This document shows positions 28,491-36,760 of a stretch of 64,000 nt of DNA, in pieces. Location: NCBI GenBank assembly GCA_023431405.1, contig JAEYVZ010000006.1, positions 1 to 64,000 of the forward strand, written 5' to 3'. A program made the position numbers and the translations under genes. Every line of letters begins with the position of its first letter. Position 1 is the first letter of the stretch. Below the pieces are notes generated by a model. It was given only the letters and a program-made list of their open reading frames with translations, was not told the origin of the DNA and did no database searches. The DNA comes from Actinomycetes bacterium. GTDB lineage: Bacteria > Actinomycetota > Actinomycetes > Actinomycetales > Microbacteriaceae.

Positions 28491-29476
28491 GCATGCCTCC
28501 TGTCGTCACCGTCGTCGTCCCTGGCCGGGATGTCGCTCCCTATGCACAATGGGCGCTCGACTCCCTGCTCGCGCAGACCTTCACCGGCTGGCGAGCCGTG
28601 CTCGTCGACGACGGGTCGACGGATGCGACCGGCACGATCTTCCGCGATGCCGCCGCGGCGGACGAGCGGTTCGTGGTGCTGCACCACGATGTCCCCCTCG
28701 GTCTCGGCGCGGCACGCAACGCGGCCCTCGACATGGTGACGACCCCGCTGGTCGCGTTCCTCGACGCGGACGACGAGCTCACGCCCACCGCTCTCGAGCG
28801 CCTCGTGACGACGATCAGTGAGACCGGAAGCGACCTCGTCGTCGGAGCGTACGTGCGTCTGCGTCCGGCGCCGCACACGGATGTCGATGGGCCCGACGGC
28901 GCACGATACGAGCCCGGCATCGTGCAGCCATGGGTCGCTGCGGCGACGGAGCCGGAGCGGCACGGCACCACCCTCGCCGAGCACCCGCAGGTCTCGGGGA
29001 ACATCGTCGCGTGGTCGAAGGTCAGCCGGATCGAGTTCTGGCGCCGCCACGGCATCCGCTTCCCCGAAGGACGCATGTACGAGGATCAGGTGGTCGCCCA
29101 GCGCATGTACACACTGGCCCGGGCCATCGACGTCATCCCCGATGTCGTCGTGCACTGGCGCGAACGGGCCGACGGAAGCTCGATCACCCAGCACAAAGAC
29201 GCCTTGCCCGTGCTGCACGACTACCTCGACGCGCTCCGCGGGGGTATCGCCGTGCTGGACGCCGCCTCGCACCGCGCGGCCGCGCGCGCTCGGATCGCCC
29301 TGATCCTCGACATGGACGTTCCTCCCCTCGTGCACATCGCGCGCGCACATCCCGACGACGAGTACCGTCGCACGCTCGGCGCATTCGTCCGCGACCTCTC
29401 CTCCCGCGCGGATGCGGAGGGCATTCCCCTCGACCCGGCATCTGCCGGACTGCTCGCCGCCGCCCGTCTCTGGTGA
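28487..29476 (+). CDS. Family 2 glycosyltransferase
   Basis: 329-residue GT-A fold glycosyltransferase. The nucleotide-sugar site is seen as VVVPGRDVAPY, AVLVDDGSTDATG and LVAFLDADDE; a later segment GRMYEDQVVAQR supplies the putative catalytic acid region. No membrane helices are evident. The product (cell-wall polymer, teichoic-like glycan or capsule) is unknown. GTG 28487 overlaps the cysteine desulfurase stop (GTGA); ATG 28493 is an alternative. It is co-transcribed with the nad genes by position, although no biochemical link is obvious. Confidence 0.85.
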   Translation: MSMPPVVTVVVPGRDVAPYAQWALDSLLAQTFTGWRAVLVDDGSTDATGTIFRDAAAADERFVVLHHDVPLGLGAARNAALDMVTTPLVAFLDADDELTPTALERLVTTISETGSDLVVGAYVRLRPAPHTDVDGPDGARYEPGIVQPWVAAATEPERHGTTLAEHPQVSGNIVAWSKVSRIEFWRRHGIRFPEGRMYEDQVVAQRMYTLARAIDVIPDVVVHWRERADGSSITQHKDALPVLHDYLDALRGGIAVLDAASHRAAARARIALILDMDVPPLVHIARAHPDDEYRRTLGAFVRDLSSRADAEGIPLDPASAGLLAAARLW

Positions 29477-29489
29477 GCCCGGCGTCGGA

Positions 29490-31460
29490 TCACCCGAGCT
29501 GCGATCGCGAGTCGTCGCGGGAGCCCGGTGCGCGGTCGGCACGTCGCTCGGGGTGATCGGGAGGCGGCTGTTCGGCATCCATGCCTTCGATGCGCGCTGC
29601 GGCCATCTGCTCCACGGCGAGTTCGGTGTAGAGCCCGTTGCGCGCCAGGAGTTCGGCGTGCGTTCCCGATTCGACGATGAGTCCGGCCTCGACGACGTGG
29701 ATGACGTCGGCGCTGATCACCGTCGAAAGGCGGTGGGCGACGGTGAGCGTCGTGCGTCCACGGGCGACGTTGTCGAGCGCTTCCTGCACGACCCGCTCCG
29801 ACACGGTGTCGAGCGCTGACGTCGCCTCGTCGAGCAGAAGGATCGGCGGATCCTTCAGCAGCACCCGCGCGATCGCGATGCGCTGCTTCTCTCCGCCCGA
29901 CAGTCGGTAGCCCCGCTCCCCGACGATCGTGTCGTAGCCCTTTTCGAAGCCCGTGATGATGTGGTGGATGTTCGCGGCCTCGCACGCCGCCACGAGTTCC
30001 TCGTCGGTCGCGTCGGGCTTCGCGTAGCGCAGGTTCTCCCGGATGGTCGCATGGAAGAGGTACGTCTCCTGCGAGACGATGCCGACCCGGTCGATGATCG
30101 ACTCGTGACGCAGGCGCCGCACGTCTTCGCCGGCGAACAGCACAGTGCCTTCGGACGCCTCGTACAGCCGCGGGGCGAGGTAGAGCACCGTGGTCTTCCC
30201 CGCCCCCGAGGGGCCCACGAAGGCGACATGGCGTCCTGGATCGGCCACGAAGCTGACCCCGCCCAGAGTGGGACGAGTGGTGGGAGAGGCATCCGGATAC
30301 CGGAAGACGACATCGCGGAACTCGATGCGTCCGACCGGACCTGGGGCATCCGCGACATCGATCGCGTCGGGCGCGTCGACGATCGCGGGGCGGAGGTCGA
30401 GATACTCGAAGATGCGGGCGAACAGCGCGCGTGAAGTCTGGAGATCGAGCGCGACCCGCATGAGGCCCATGAGCGGCTGCAGCAGACGCGCCTGAACCGT
30501 GGTGAAGGCGACGACCGTGCCGGCGGTGATGACGCCTTCCTCTCCCGCGATCAGGTAGCCCGAGACGAGGTAGATCACGGCGGGCACGGATGCCATGAGC
30601 ACCTGGACCACGGCGAAGAAGCCCTGGCCGCTCATCGCACGCTTGACCTGAAGCGCCACCTGATTGCGGTTCTCGACCTGGTATCGAGCCGATTCGGTGC
30701 GTTGGCGATTGAACGACTTCGACAGAAGGATGCCGGAGACCGACAGCGTCTCCTGTGTGATCGAGGTGAGCTCTGAGAGCGACTCCTGCGTCTGCCCCGC
30801 GATGCGGGCCCGCACCTGGCCGACTCTGCGCTGGACGAGCACCAGCAGCGGCATGAGGATCACCGCGATGATCGTCAGCCTCCAGTCGATGAGGATCATC
30901 GCGACGAGCGCCGAGATCACCGTGACGACGTTGCCGAGGATGCTGGTGACGGTGTTCGTGAGGACGCCCGACACACCGCCGACGTCGTTCTGCAGGCGGG
31001 ATTGGATGACCCCCGTCTTGGTGCGGGTGAAGAAGCCGAGCTCCATCGCCTGCAGGTGCTCGAAGAGACGGACGCGCAGGTCGCCCGTGACCGCGTTGCC
31101 GACGGTGGCCGTGAGCCAGGTCTGCGCCACCCCGAGGGCGGCCGTAGCGAGGAAGAGCCCGATCATGAGCGCCACGAGGGTGCCGAGCAGTCGCAGATCG
31201 GGGCCGGAGCCGTCGACCGGGAAGAGCGCGTCGTCGAAGATGCGCTGGACGATCAGCGGCGGGATCACCGCGACGGCGGCGCCGGTCACGACGAGCAGGC
31301 CCGTCACCACGATGCGTCCGAGGTACGGCCGGAACAAGGCCACCACGCGGCGACCGAGGTCGGGCACCTCCGGCGCCTCGGCGTTCATACGCCGCTGCGC
31401 CTCTTCGTCGACGCCCCGGAAACCACGCATCCCGGGTGCGCCCATACCGCCCATGCTCAT
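29490..31460 (-). CDS. ABC transporter, fused permease-ATPase (exporter type)
   Basis: 656-residue half-transporter working as a homo- or heterodimer in the inner membrane. Six helices of a type IV (ABCB-like) exporter domain span about residues 40-330; the ATPase follows with Walker A GPSGAGKTT, signature RLSGGEKQRIA and Walker B ILLLDEATSALD. The Gly/Met-rich start (MSMGGMGAPGMRGF) is peculiar. ATG 31460 lies 7 nt after TAGGGT (31467-31472), so translation is leaderless. It converges with the glycosyltransferase 14 bp away. Substrate unknown. Confidence 0.9.
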   Translation of the reverse strand: MSMGGMGAPGMRGFRGVDEEAQRRMNAEAPEVPDLGRRVVALFRPYLGRIVVTGLLVVTGAAVAVIPPLIVQRIFDDALFPVDGSGPDLRLLGTLVALMIGLFLATAALGVAQTWLTATVGNAVTGDLRVRLFEHLQAMELGFFTRTKTGVIQSRLQNDVGGVSGVLTNTVTSILGNVVTVISALVAMILIDWRLTIIAVILMPLLVLVQRRVGQVRARIAGQTQESLSELTSITQETLSVSGILLSKSFNRQRTESARYQVENRNQVALQVKRAMSGQGFFAVVQVLMASVPAVIYLVSGYLIAGEEGVITAGTVVAFTTVQARLLQPLMGLMRVALDLQTSRALFARIFEYLDLRPAIVDAPDAIDVADAPGPVGRIEFRDVVFRYPDASPTTRPTLGGVSFVADPGRHVAFVGPSGAGKTTVLYLAPRLYEASEGTVLFAGEDVRRLRHESIIDRVGIVSQETYLFHATIRENLRYAKPDATDEELVAACEAANIHHIITGFEKGYDTIVGERGYRLSGGEKQRIAIARVLLKDPPILLLDEATSALDTVSERVVQEALDNVARGRTTLTVAHRLSTVISADVIHVVEAGLIVESGTHAELLARNGLYTELAVEQMAAARIEGMDAEQPPPDHPERRADRAPGSRDDSRSQLG

Positions 31461-31472
31461 CCCGTAACCCTA

Positions 31473-31526
31473 ATGAGCCGCGACGACACCGAGGCGCAGA
31501 TGAGCCGCGACGACATCGAGGCGCAG
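31473..31526. repeat. 27-bp tandem duplication upstream of the MFS gene
   Basis: The 27-bp unit ATGAGCCGCGACGACACCGA... occurs twice head to tail (31473-31499, 31500-31526) with one C/T difference. The repeats overlap the divergent promoter region of the ABC exporter and the MFS pump. Read as protein they would encode two copies of MSRDD(T/I)EAQ, but no independent gene is evident. Confidence 0.85.
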
Positions 31527-31569
31527 CGAGCACCGGATCGCCGGCCGCACACCCTCGAACCGGGGAATT

Positions 31570-31581
31570 CGTTCACGAACG
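31570..31581. promoter_or_regulatory. Palindrome upstream of MFS transporter
   Basis: CGTTC-AC-GAACG, a short inverted repeat 105 bp upstream of the MFS start codon in a 226-bp divergent intergenic region. It could be a repressor site, but no regulator gene lies nearby. Confidence 0.3.
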
Positions 31582-31686
31582 GGAATGCGGTGTCCGCCCC
31601 TCCGGTTACGATCATTCACGCGCCCCGATTCCTGCGGGCGCTTGTGCTTTCTCGGCGTGTCCGCCGCCCCAGCCTCGAGGAGACCG

Positions 31687-33180
31687 ATGACGTCTGCGAC
31701 GACCGCACGCCCCAGCGCACCGATGCTCTCGGCCACCGAGAACCGCATCGTGTGGCTGCTGCTCGCGGCGGCCTTCGTCGCGATCCTCAACGAGACCACG
31801 ATGGGCGTCGCGATCCCGCACCTCATCGACGACCTCGGCATCACCGCCGTCGCCGCACAGTGGCTCACGACCGCGTTCATGCTCACGATGGCCGTCGTCA
31901 TCCCCATCACCGGGTTCCTCCTGCGGCGGTTCACCACGCGCCAGGTGTTCATCACGGCGATGAGCCTCTTCTCGCTCGGCACCCTGCTCGCTGTGCTCTC
32001 CCCCGGTTTCCCGATGCTCGTGGTCGCACGAGTGGTGCAGGCGATGGGCACCGCCATCATGATGCCGCTGCTCATGACGACGCTCATGACGATCGTCCCC
32101 CCGCACTCGCGCGGACGAATGATGGGTCGCGTCTCGATCGTCATGTCGTTGGCACCGGCGATCGGCCCCACGCTGTCGGGGGTGCTGCTGCAGACCCTCG
32201 ACTGGCGGTGGATCTTCGGCATCGTCCTTCCCATCGCCCTCATCGCGCTCGCCATGGGCGCGCGCTGGATCCGCAACCTCGGCGAGACCACCCGCGCTCC
32301 GATCGATCTGCTCTCCGTCATCCTCTCGGCCTTCGGCTTCGGCGGCATCGTCTACGGTCTCAGCCAGATCGGCGGCGCCGCGAGCCACGGTGGGGCGGAT
32401 GCCGACGCGGCAGCCGGGGCGAGCACGATCTCGCTCATCGTGTCGTTCGCGGTCGGCATCGTCGCGCTGGCACTGTTCCTCCGTCGGCAGATCGTGCTGC
32501 AGCGCGCCGACGACGCGCTGCTCGATCTCCGGGTCTTCCGCGACCGCAACTTCTCACTGGCGATCGGCCAGATGGCGCTCCTGTCGATGGCGTTCTTCGG
32601 CACAATCACCGTCATCCCGCTGTACATGCAGCGCGCACTCGAGCATTCCCCGCTGGAGACCGGCCTCGCGGTGCTGCCCGGGTCGCTCCTGATGGGTCTT
32701 GCCGGACCGTTCATCGGGCGCATCTACGATGCCCGGGGCACGCGCATCCTCCTCGTTCCCGGCGCGATCGTCGCCGTGTCCATGCTCTGGCTCTTCGCGC
32801 TGCTGTTCACCGAGACGACCCCGCTGTGGGTCATCGTCCCCGCGCAGACCGTCCTGTCGCTCGGACTCGCCCTCTCCTTCACGCCGCTGTTCACCGCATC
32901 GCTCGCCTCGCTCCAGCCGAAGTTCTACAGCTACGGCTCGGCGGTCGTCGGAACCGTGCAACAGGTGGCCGGCGCCGCCGGCATCGCGGTCATGATCACG
33001 GTGATGTCGGCCTCGGCGAACGCGGCGCTCGAAGCCGGCGCCAGCGCGACGTCGGCCGAAGCCCAAGGCGCCCACTCGGCGTTCCTTCTCGCCGCCATCA
33101 TCTCGCTCCCGCTCCTCGTCGGAGCCTTCCTGGTGCGCAAGCCCGCCGATCAGCCCGAAGGAGCGCCGGTCGCTCACTGA
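31687..33180 (+). CDS. MFS drug transporter, DHA2 (EmrB/QacA) type
   Basis: 497-residue inner-membrane H+ antiporter with about 14 predicted helices. The first helices (ENRIVWLLLAAAFVAILNET) and the motif A loop LLRRFTTRQVF match the DHA2 branch; RVVQAMGTAIMMPLLMT and APAIGPTLSGVLLQ (motif C, GPxxGG-like) are diagnostic. ATG 31687 is chosen because of the GAGGAGA site six bases upstream; an upstream in-frame extension is unlikely. Substrates unknown; the neighbour on the other side is also an exporter. Confidence 0.9.
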   Translation: MTSATTARPSAPMLSATENRIVWLLLAAAFVAILNETTMGVAIPHLIDDLGITAVAAQWLTTAFMLTMAVVIPITGFLLRRFTTRQVFITAMSLFSLGTLLAVLSPGFPMLVVARVVQAMGTAIMMPLLMTTLMTIVPPHSRGRMMGRVSIVMSLAPAIGPTLSGVLLQTLDWRWIFGIVLPIALIALAMGARWIRNLGETTRAPIDLLSVILSAFGFGGIVYGLSQIGGAASHGGADADAAAGASTISLIVSFAVGIVALALFLRRQIVLQRADDALLDLRVFRDRNFSLAIGQMALLSMAFFGTITVIPLYMQRALEHSPLETGLAVLPGSLLMGLAGPFIGRIYDARGTRILLVPGAIVAVSMLWLFALLFTETTPLWVIVPAQTVLSLGLALSFTPLFTASLASLQPKFYSYGSAVVGTVQQVAGAAGIAVMITVMSASANAALEAGASATSAEAQGAHSAFLLAAIISLPLLVGAFLVRKPADQPEGAPVAH

Positions 33181-33311
33181 CGCGACACATCCGGTCACCC
33201 CGTCAAGGGTCATGATGATCGGATCGTCCGCCGGGCGGGGTATCAGTCGACGTCTGCTGTCCCTCCTGTGTACGACCGGCGAGCGGCCGGGCCACGGGCA
33301 CGGAGGCGCGA

Positions 33312-33893
33312 ATGATCATCGAGACACCCGACCCCCAGACGGCGACGGGCTATGTCGCCGAGGTGTACGGATCCGACCTGACCGACGACGGGTTCGTGTT
33401 CAGTCACACCCGCGCGATGGCGGTCAATCCGGAAGCTCTGCAGGCGTTCGAGACCCTCGTCCATGCGATCGTGCCGTCGATCGGGGTGCGGACCTATGAA
33501 CTGGTCACCCTCGCGGCCGCCGCGGCACTGCAATCGCCCCATTGCCTCCTCGCTCACGGACGCAAAGCCCTTCGAGCCGGGGCCCTCGATGAAGACACGC
33601 TCGTGCAGGTCGCCCGCGATTTCGAAGACGCGGGCCTCAGTCCCGCCGACGTCGCCGTCATGCGATACGCGCAACGGCTCTCGACCGATGCGGCGTCGAT
33701 GACCGACGACGATACCCAGAACCTCCGCGACGCCGGGTTCGACGACCGACAGATCGTCGACATCACCCTGGCGGCCGCCGCGAGGAACTACTTCAGCCGC
33801 GCGCTCGAAGCGTTGGCCGTGCCCGTGGAGGACGAGCTCGCCGGCCTCAGCCCTCGCATCCGCGACGCCCTGCTCTCACCGGTCGTGCGCTGA
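33312..33893 (+). CDS. Carboxymuconolactone decarboxylase/AhpD-fold protein
   Basis: 193-residue all-helical protein of the AhpD-like, peroxidase-related family. The active-site stretch reads LQSPHCLLAHGRKALRAG: one Cys followed by a His, not the CxxC pair of AhpD, so it is unlikely to act as a disulfide reductase. A repeat of the helical pattern occurs at IVDITLAAAARNYFSRALEA. ATG follows GGAGGCGCGA. It stands alone on the plus strand, with the Cys-rich microprotein gene converging 23 bp downstream. Confidence 0.82.
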   Translation: MIIETPDPQTATGYVAEVYGSDLTDDGFVFSHTRAMAVNPEALQAFETLVHAIVPSIGVRTYELVTLAAAAALQSPHCLLAHGRKALRAGALDEDTLVQVARDFEDAGLSPADVAVMRYAQRLSTDAASMTDDDTQNLRDAGFDDRQIVDITLAAAARNYFSRALEALAVPVEDELAGLSPRIRDALLSPVVR

Positions 33894-33916
33894 AGAGGCG
33901 TTGACGGGCAATCGGC

Positions 33917-34033
33917 TCAGTCGGTGCTGCAGCACCCGCCACCACAGCACGACGCGCCCTCTTCGGAGACAGGCAGCAGCTTGTCGTCGGTGAGGGGCTG
34001 AAGCTGGGGAACGGGGAGGTTCGAGGTGGCCAT
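33917..34033 (-). CDS. Cysteine-rich 38-residue microprotein (CCGGGCC motif)
   Basis: A very short gene: 38 residues, starting MATSNLPVPQLQPLTDDK, with an acidic middle (SEEGA) and ending SCCGGGCCSTD. The four cysteines in a CC-GGG-CC arrangement suggest metal or thiol chemistry, or a peptide with an N-terminal leader and a C-terminal Cys/Gly core. The gene is believed because a TAGACT (34040-34045) ends exactly 7 nt before its ATG, matching the leaderless pattern seen across the window, and the frame closes cleanly. No modification enzyme (for example YcaO or radical SAM) is adjacent. Function not known. Confidence 0.65.
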   Translation of the reverse strand: MATSNLPVPQLQPLTDDKLLPVSEEGASCCGGGCCSTD

Positions 34034-34179
34034 ATCCCCAGTCTAGGCATGCCTCACGACCGCGTGGCCGTTCCGTCCGGCCCCACGACAGTCGGCGTGT
34101 CGCCTTTGCTCCCGCGGCAGGCTGCCGCGTGGTTGTCAACCCCCTCGGGCTCCCGACCATCCGTCCGTACCGTGAAGGC

Positions 34180-34728
34180 ATGGCAACTCTCACGGGCAAG
34201 AAGGTCGCGTTCCTCGCGACGAACGGATACGAAGACAGCGAACTCACCTCCCCCTGGCAGGCGGTCTCCGACGCCGGCGCGACCGTCGTGATGGTCGCCC
34301 CCGAAGCGGGGAGCGTCGAAGGCAAGAACGGTCACACGCAGTCGGTCGACAAGACGACGTCCGAGGTCGACGCGTCCGACTTCGACGCGCTGGTCCTCCC
34401 CGGCGGTGTGGTGAACGCCGATCACCTGCGCATGGACGACGCCGCCGTCTCCTTCACGCGCGACTTCTTCGCTCAGCACAAGCCGGTCGCCGCGATCTGC
34501 CATGCGGCATGGATCCTCGCCGAGGCCGACGTGCTCGACGGCCGCACGATCACCAGTTATCCGAGCCTGCGGACCGACCTGCTCAATGCCGGGGCAGAAT
34601 GGGTAGACGAGGAAGTCGTCGTCGATGCGGGGCTGGTGTCGAGCCGCACCCCGGATGACCTTCCCGCATTCAACGCGAAAGTCGTCGAAGAGATCGCCGA
34701 AGGCAAGCACTCCGACCAGACAGTCTGA
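34180..34728 (+). CDS. Type 1 glutamine amidotransferase-like protein (PfpI/DJ-1 family)
   Basis: 182-residue cytosolic protein of the PfpI/YhbO class linked to protease or deglycase/stress functions. The nucleophilic elbow with cysteine is AAICHAAWIL, the acid residue is in the TNGYEDSELTSP segment and GGVVNADHLRMD is family-typical. ATG 34180 sits 7 nt behind TACCGT (34168-34173); the GAAGG between could also bind ribosomes. The AraC regulator follows 14 bp downstream on the same strand, so the two are probably one transcript. Confidence 0.9.
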   Translation: MATLTGKKVAFLATNGYEDSELTSPWQAVSDAGATVVMVAPEAGSVEGKNGHTQSVDKTTSEVDASDFDALVLPGGVVNADHLRMDDAAVSFTRDFFAQHKPVAAICHAAWILAEADVLDGRTITSYPSLRTDLLNAGAEWVDEEVVVDAGLVSSRTPDDLPAFNAKVVEEIAEGKHSDQTV

Positions 34729-34742
34729 TACGGAGAGACCGG

Positions 34743-35684
34743 ATGGCGGAACGGCAGCGTCTGCGCAGCGTCGGCGCGGAAGCCGTCGAGGAGACATGGC
34801 GACGGGTCGTGCCGTCTGCACGGCTCAACCGACTCGACCCGACGGCGTCCGTCTTCGAATGGGCGGCATCGTCGGTCGGAGGACTGACCGTCGTCGCGTA
34901 CGACCTCGATGCCACGGTGCGCTCTGCGGCAAACCCCGACGACCAGGTCATGGTGTGCCGCATCGCCGCCCCGTCGGGCGGAGCGTGGGACGATGACGGC
35001 CCGCTCGATGGGAGGCTGCCCTGGGTCAGCTCCGGGCGTCAAGTGAACGCGCGGTGGTCGGGCAGGGCACGCGTCCATGCGTTCGTCTTCGACCTGGATG
35101 TGCTCGCCGCGGCGGCCCGCGACATCACCGGAAGCGAACGGGTGCCGGTCGTCGGCTGGAATCCTCGTCCGCAGAGCGAAGCAGCTGCTCGGCAATGGCA
35201 CCGGACATTCCGGTACGTCGCCGAGTCGCTGCTCGGCGACGAACCCGGGATCGGCGATCTCGCCGAGCGTGAACTGCAGCGACATGCCACCCATGCCACG
35301 CTCTCCGCCTTCTCTCGCGAGTTCCTGGACGATGCCGAGCGGGTCGCCCAAACCCGCTCCGCCCCCGCCTCGGTGCGCCGAGCCATCGCCTACATCGACA
35401 GCCACGCGCACGAGCCGATCACGATCGACGACGTTGCCCGCGCGGCGCGCATGTCGACCAGGGGCCTGCAGTACGCGTTCCGCCGCGCCCTCGACACCAC
35501 TCCGACGGAATGGATCCGACGCGCGCGACTGTCGGCCGCGCACCGCGACCTCATCGAGCCCGGCGGCGGCAGCATCGCCGAGATCGCGCGCCGGTGGGGC
35601 TTCGAACACCCGTCTCGATTCGCCTCGCACTATCGCGCTCTGTACGGGGTCAATCCCAGCCAGACCCTGCGCGCCCACCGCTGA
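34743..35684 (+). CDS. AraC-family transcriptional regulator
   Basis: 313-residue regulator. The C-terminal ~100 residues hold two helix-turn-helix motifs: ITIDDVARAARMSTRGLQYA and SIAEIARRWGFEHPSRFASH, followed by YRALYGVNPSQTLR, a standard AraC ending. The N-terminal ~200 residues are an AraC-like sensing domain with no clear ligand. ATG follows CGGAGAGACC. It lies behind the PfpI-like gene and may regulate that gene or the DUF7882/SRPBCC pair downstream; no binding site was identified. Confidence 0.9.
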   Translation: MAERQRLRSVGAEAVEETWRRVVPSARLNRLDPTASVFEWAASSVGGLTVVAYDLDATVRSAANPDDQVMVCRIAAPSGGAWDDDGPLDGRLPWVSSGRQVNARWSGRARVHAFVFDLDVLAAAARDITGSERVPVVGWNPRPQSEAAARQWHRTFRYVAESLLGDEPGIGDLAERELQRHATHATLSAFSREFLDDAERVAQTRSAPASVRRAIAYIDSHAHEPITIDDVARAARMSTRGLQYAFRRALDTTPTEWIRRARLSAAHRDLIEPGGGSIAEIARRWGFEHPSRFASHYRALYGVNPSQTLRAHR

Positions 35685-35775
35685 TCTGTGCGCGCGCCGT
35701 CTGGTGCGTGCGCACAGCGGACATGCACAGCGTGATCGCCGCACCACGACGCAGAGTGGATGCGGGAGAGGCGAC

Positions 35776-36099
35776 ATGGGCAGGATGATCTACGACGGCA
35801 CAGCGCGACTGGTCGTCGACGACCGCGAGCTCGCGCATCTGCAGTTCGTCATCAGCGACAAGCTGCGCCGGCGCGAGCCGTTCATGTTCACCTGGACGAA
35901 CCCCCTCGAAGAAGGAGGCGGCCGGATCTCCGCCTGGGTCAACGCGAGCACCGCGTTGTCGTTCACGTTCGACCATCGCGGCCCGTACCGATTGAATCCC
36001 GCATGGCTGCGGGCGCTCGCAGAAGCGGCGCACTCCCCGGGCGGACTCCAGCAGGTGCCGGAGCCCGACCACGGGGAGGTCGAGATCAGCGATGTCTAG
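35776..36099 (+). CDS. DUF7882-type small protein
   Basis: 107-residue soluble protein of unknown function, starting MGRMIYDGTARLVVDDRELA and carrying KLRRREPFMFTWTNPLEEGG and LSFTFDHRGPYRLNP. Similar Microbacteriaceae proteins have often been labelled 'ATP-dependent DNA ligase', which this sequence does not support because no ligase catalytic motif is present; the DUF7882 name is from memory. ATG is preceded by GGGAGAGGCGAC. Its stop overlaps the stop of the convergent SRPBCC gene by 4 bp (shared CTAG). Confidence 0.7.
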   Translation: MGRMIYDGTARLVVDDRELAHLQFVISDKLRRREPFMFTWTNPLEEGGGRISAWVNASTALSFTFDHRGPYRLNPAWLRALAEAAHSPGGLQQVPEPDHGEVEISDV

Positions 36100-36548
36100 C
36101 TGACGTCGCCGCGCCAGGAGCCCGTCTCGCCGCCGCGAGCCTCGATGAACTCCTTGAACTTGCGCAGGTCTTTCTTCACTGCGTGGTCGTCGATGCCGAA
36201 GGCTGCTCCGAGCTTCTCGCGGAGGCCCTCGGGATGCCATTCGAGCTGCACGGTGACACGAGTGCTGGTGTCGTCGAGCCGGTGGAAGGTGACGACACCG
36301 GCGTGATCCACATCGCCCCCCACGCTCGTCCAGGCCACGCGCTCGTCGGGGTGCTGCTCGGTGATCGTGGTGGTGAACTCCCGCTCGACGCCCCCGATCG
36401 TCACGTTCCAGCGGTTGGTCACGTCGTCGATCTGAGTGACGGCGTCGACGAAGCTCAGAATCTCCGGGAACGTCTCGAACTGCGTCCACTGGTTGTACGC
36501 CGTCGTCACCGGCACGTTGACGTCGATGCTCTCGGTAATGCTTGCCAT
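36096..36548 (-). CDS. SRPBCC family (polyketide cyclase/dehydrase-like) protein
   Basis: 150-residue START-like hydrophobic-pocket protein. The pattern SIDVNVPVTTAYNQWTQFET, EILSFVDAV, a central VTIGGVEREFTTTITEQ strand pair and the C-terminal KKDLRKFKEFIEAR helix match the Coq10/cyclase group. The ligand is unknown. ATG 36548 has AAAGGAG upstream. It converges with the DUF7882 gene and overlaps it by four bases. Together with the AraC and PfpI genes it gives this region a stress-response look, which is inference. Confidence 0.85.
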   Translation of the reverse strand: MASITESIDVNVPVTTAYNQWTQFETFPEILSFVDAVTQIDDVTNRWNVTIGGVEREFTTTITEQHPDERVAWTSVGGDVDHAGVVTFHRLDDTSTRVTVQLEWHPEGLREKLGAAFGIDDHAVKKDLRKFKEFIEARGGETGSWRGDVS

Positions 36549-36760
36549 GTGAATGGCGCTCCTTTCGATGTCGCCGAGCACGGCGAGGGCCGTGCCCCGG
36601 TGAGAACAGTCTCCCGGCGACGCCCCTCCTCGTGACCCCCGTTGACATGACAGCGGCCGATGTGGGATCTGGGCCGCACGCCGTGCTCCCTGATGCCAAA
36701 GACAGGGGCGTCTGTCAACGGGTGCTCGCGGCATCCGCGCCCGCCGCTATCGTCGTGGCC

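Noticed and set aside
31473..31680. Possible small gene beginning with the repeated MSRDD(T/I)EAQ peptide
   Set aside because: The frame runs without a stop into the MFS gene in another frame, and there is no ribosome binding site or -10 at the right spacing.
34180..34200. GAAGG before the PfpI start as a Shine-Dalgarno site only
   Set aside because: Possible, but the exact TACCGT spacing fits the leaderless pattern; the two cannot be separated from sequence, so I kept the same start in either case.
35776..36099. DNA ligase function for the DUF7882 protein
   Set aside because: No KxDG nucleotidyltransferase motif and only 107 residues; that label would be an annotation artefact.
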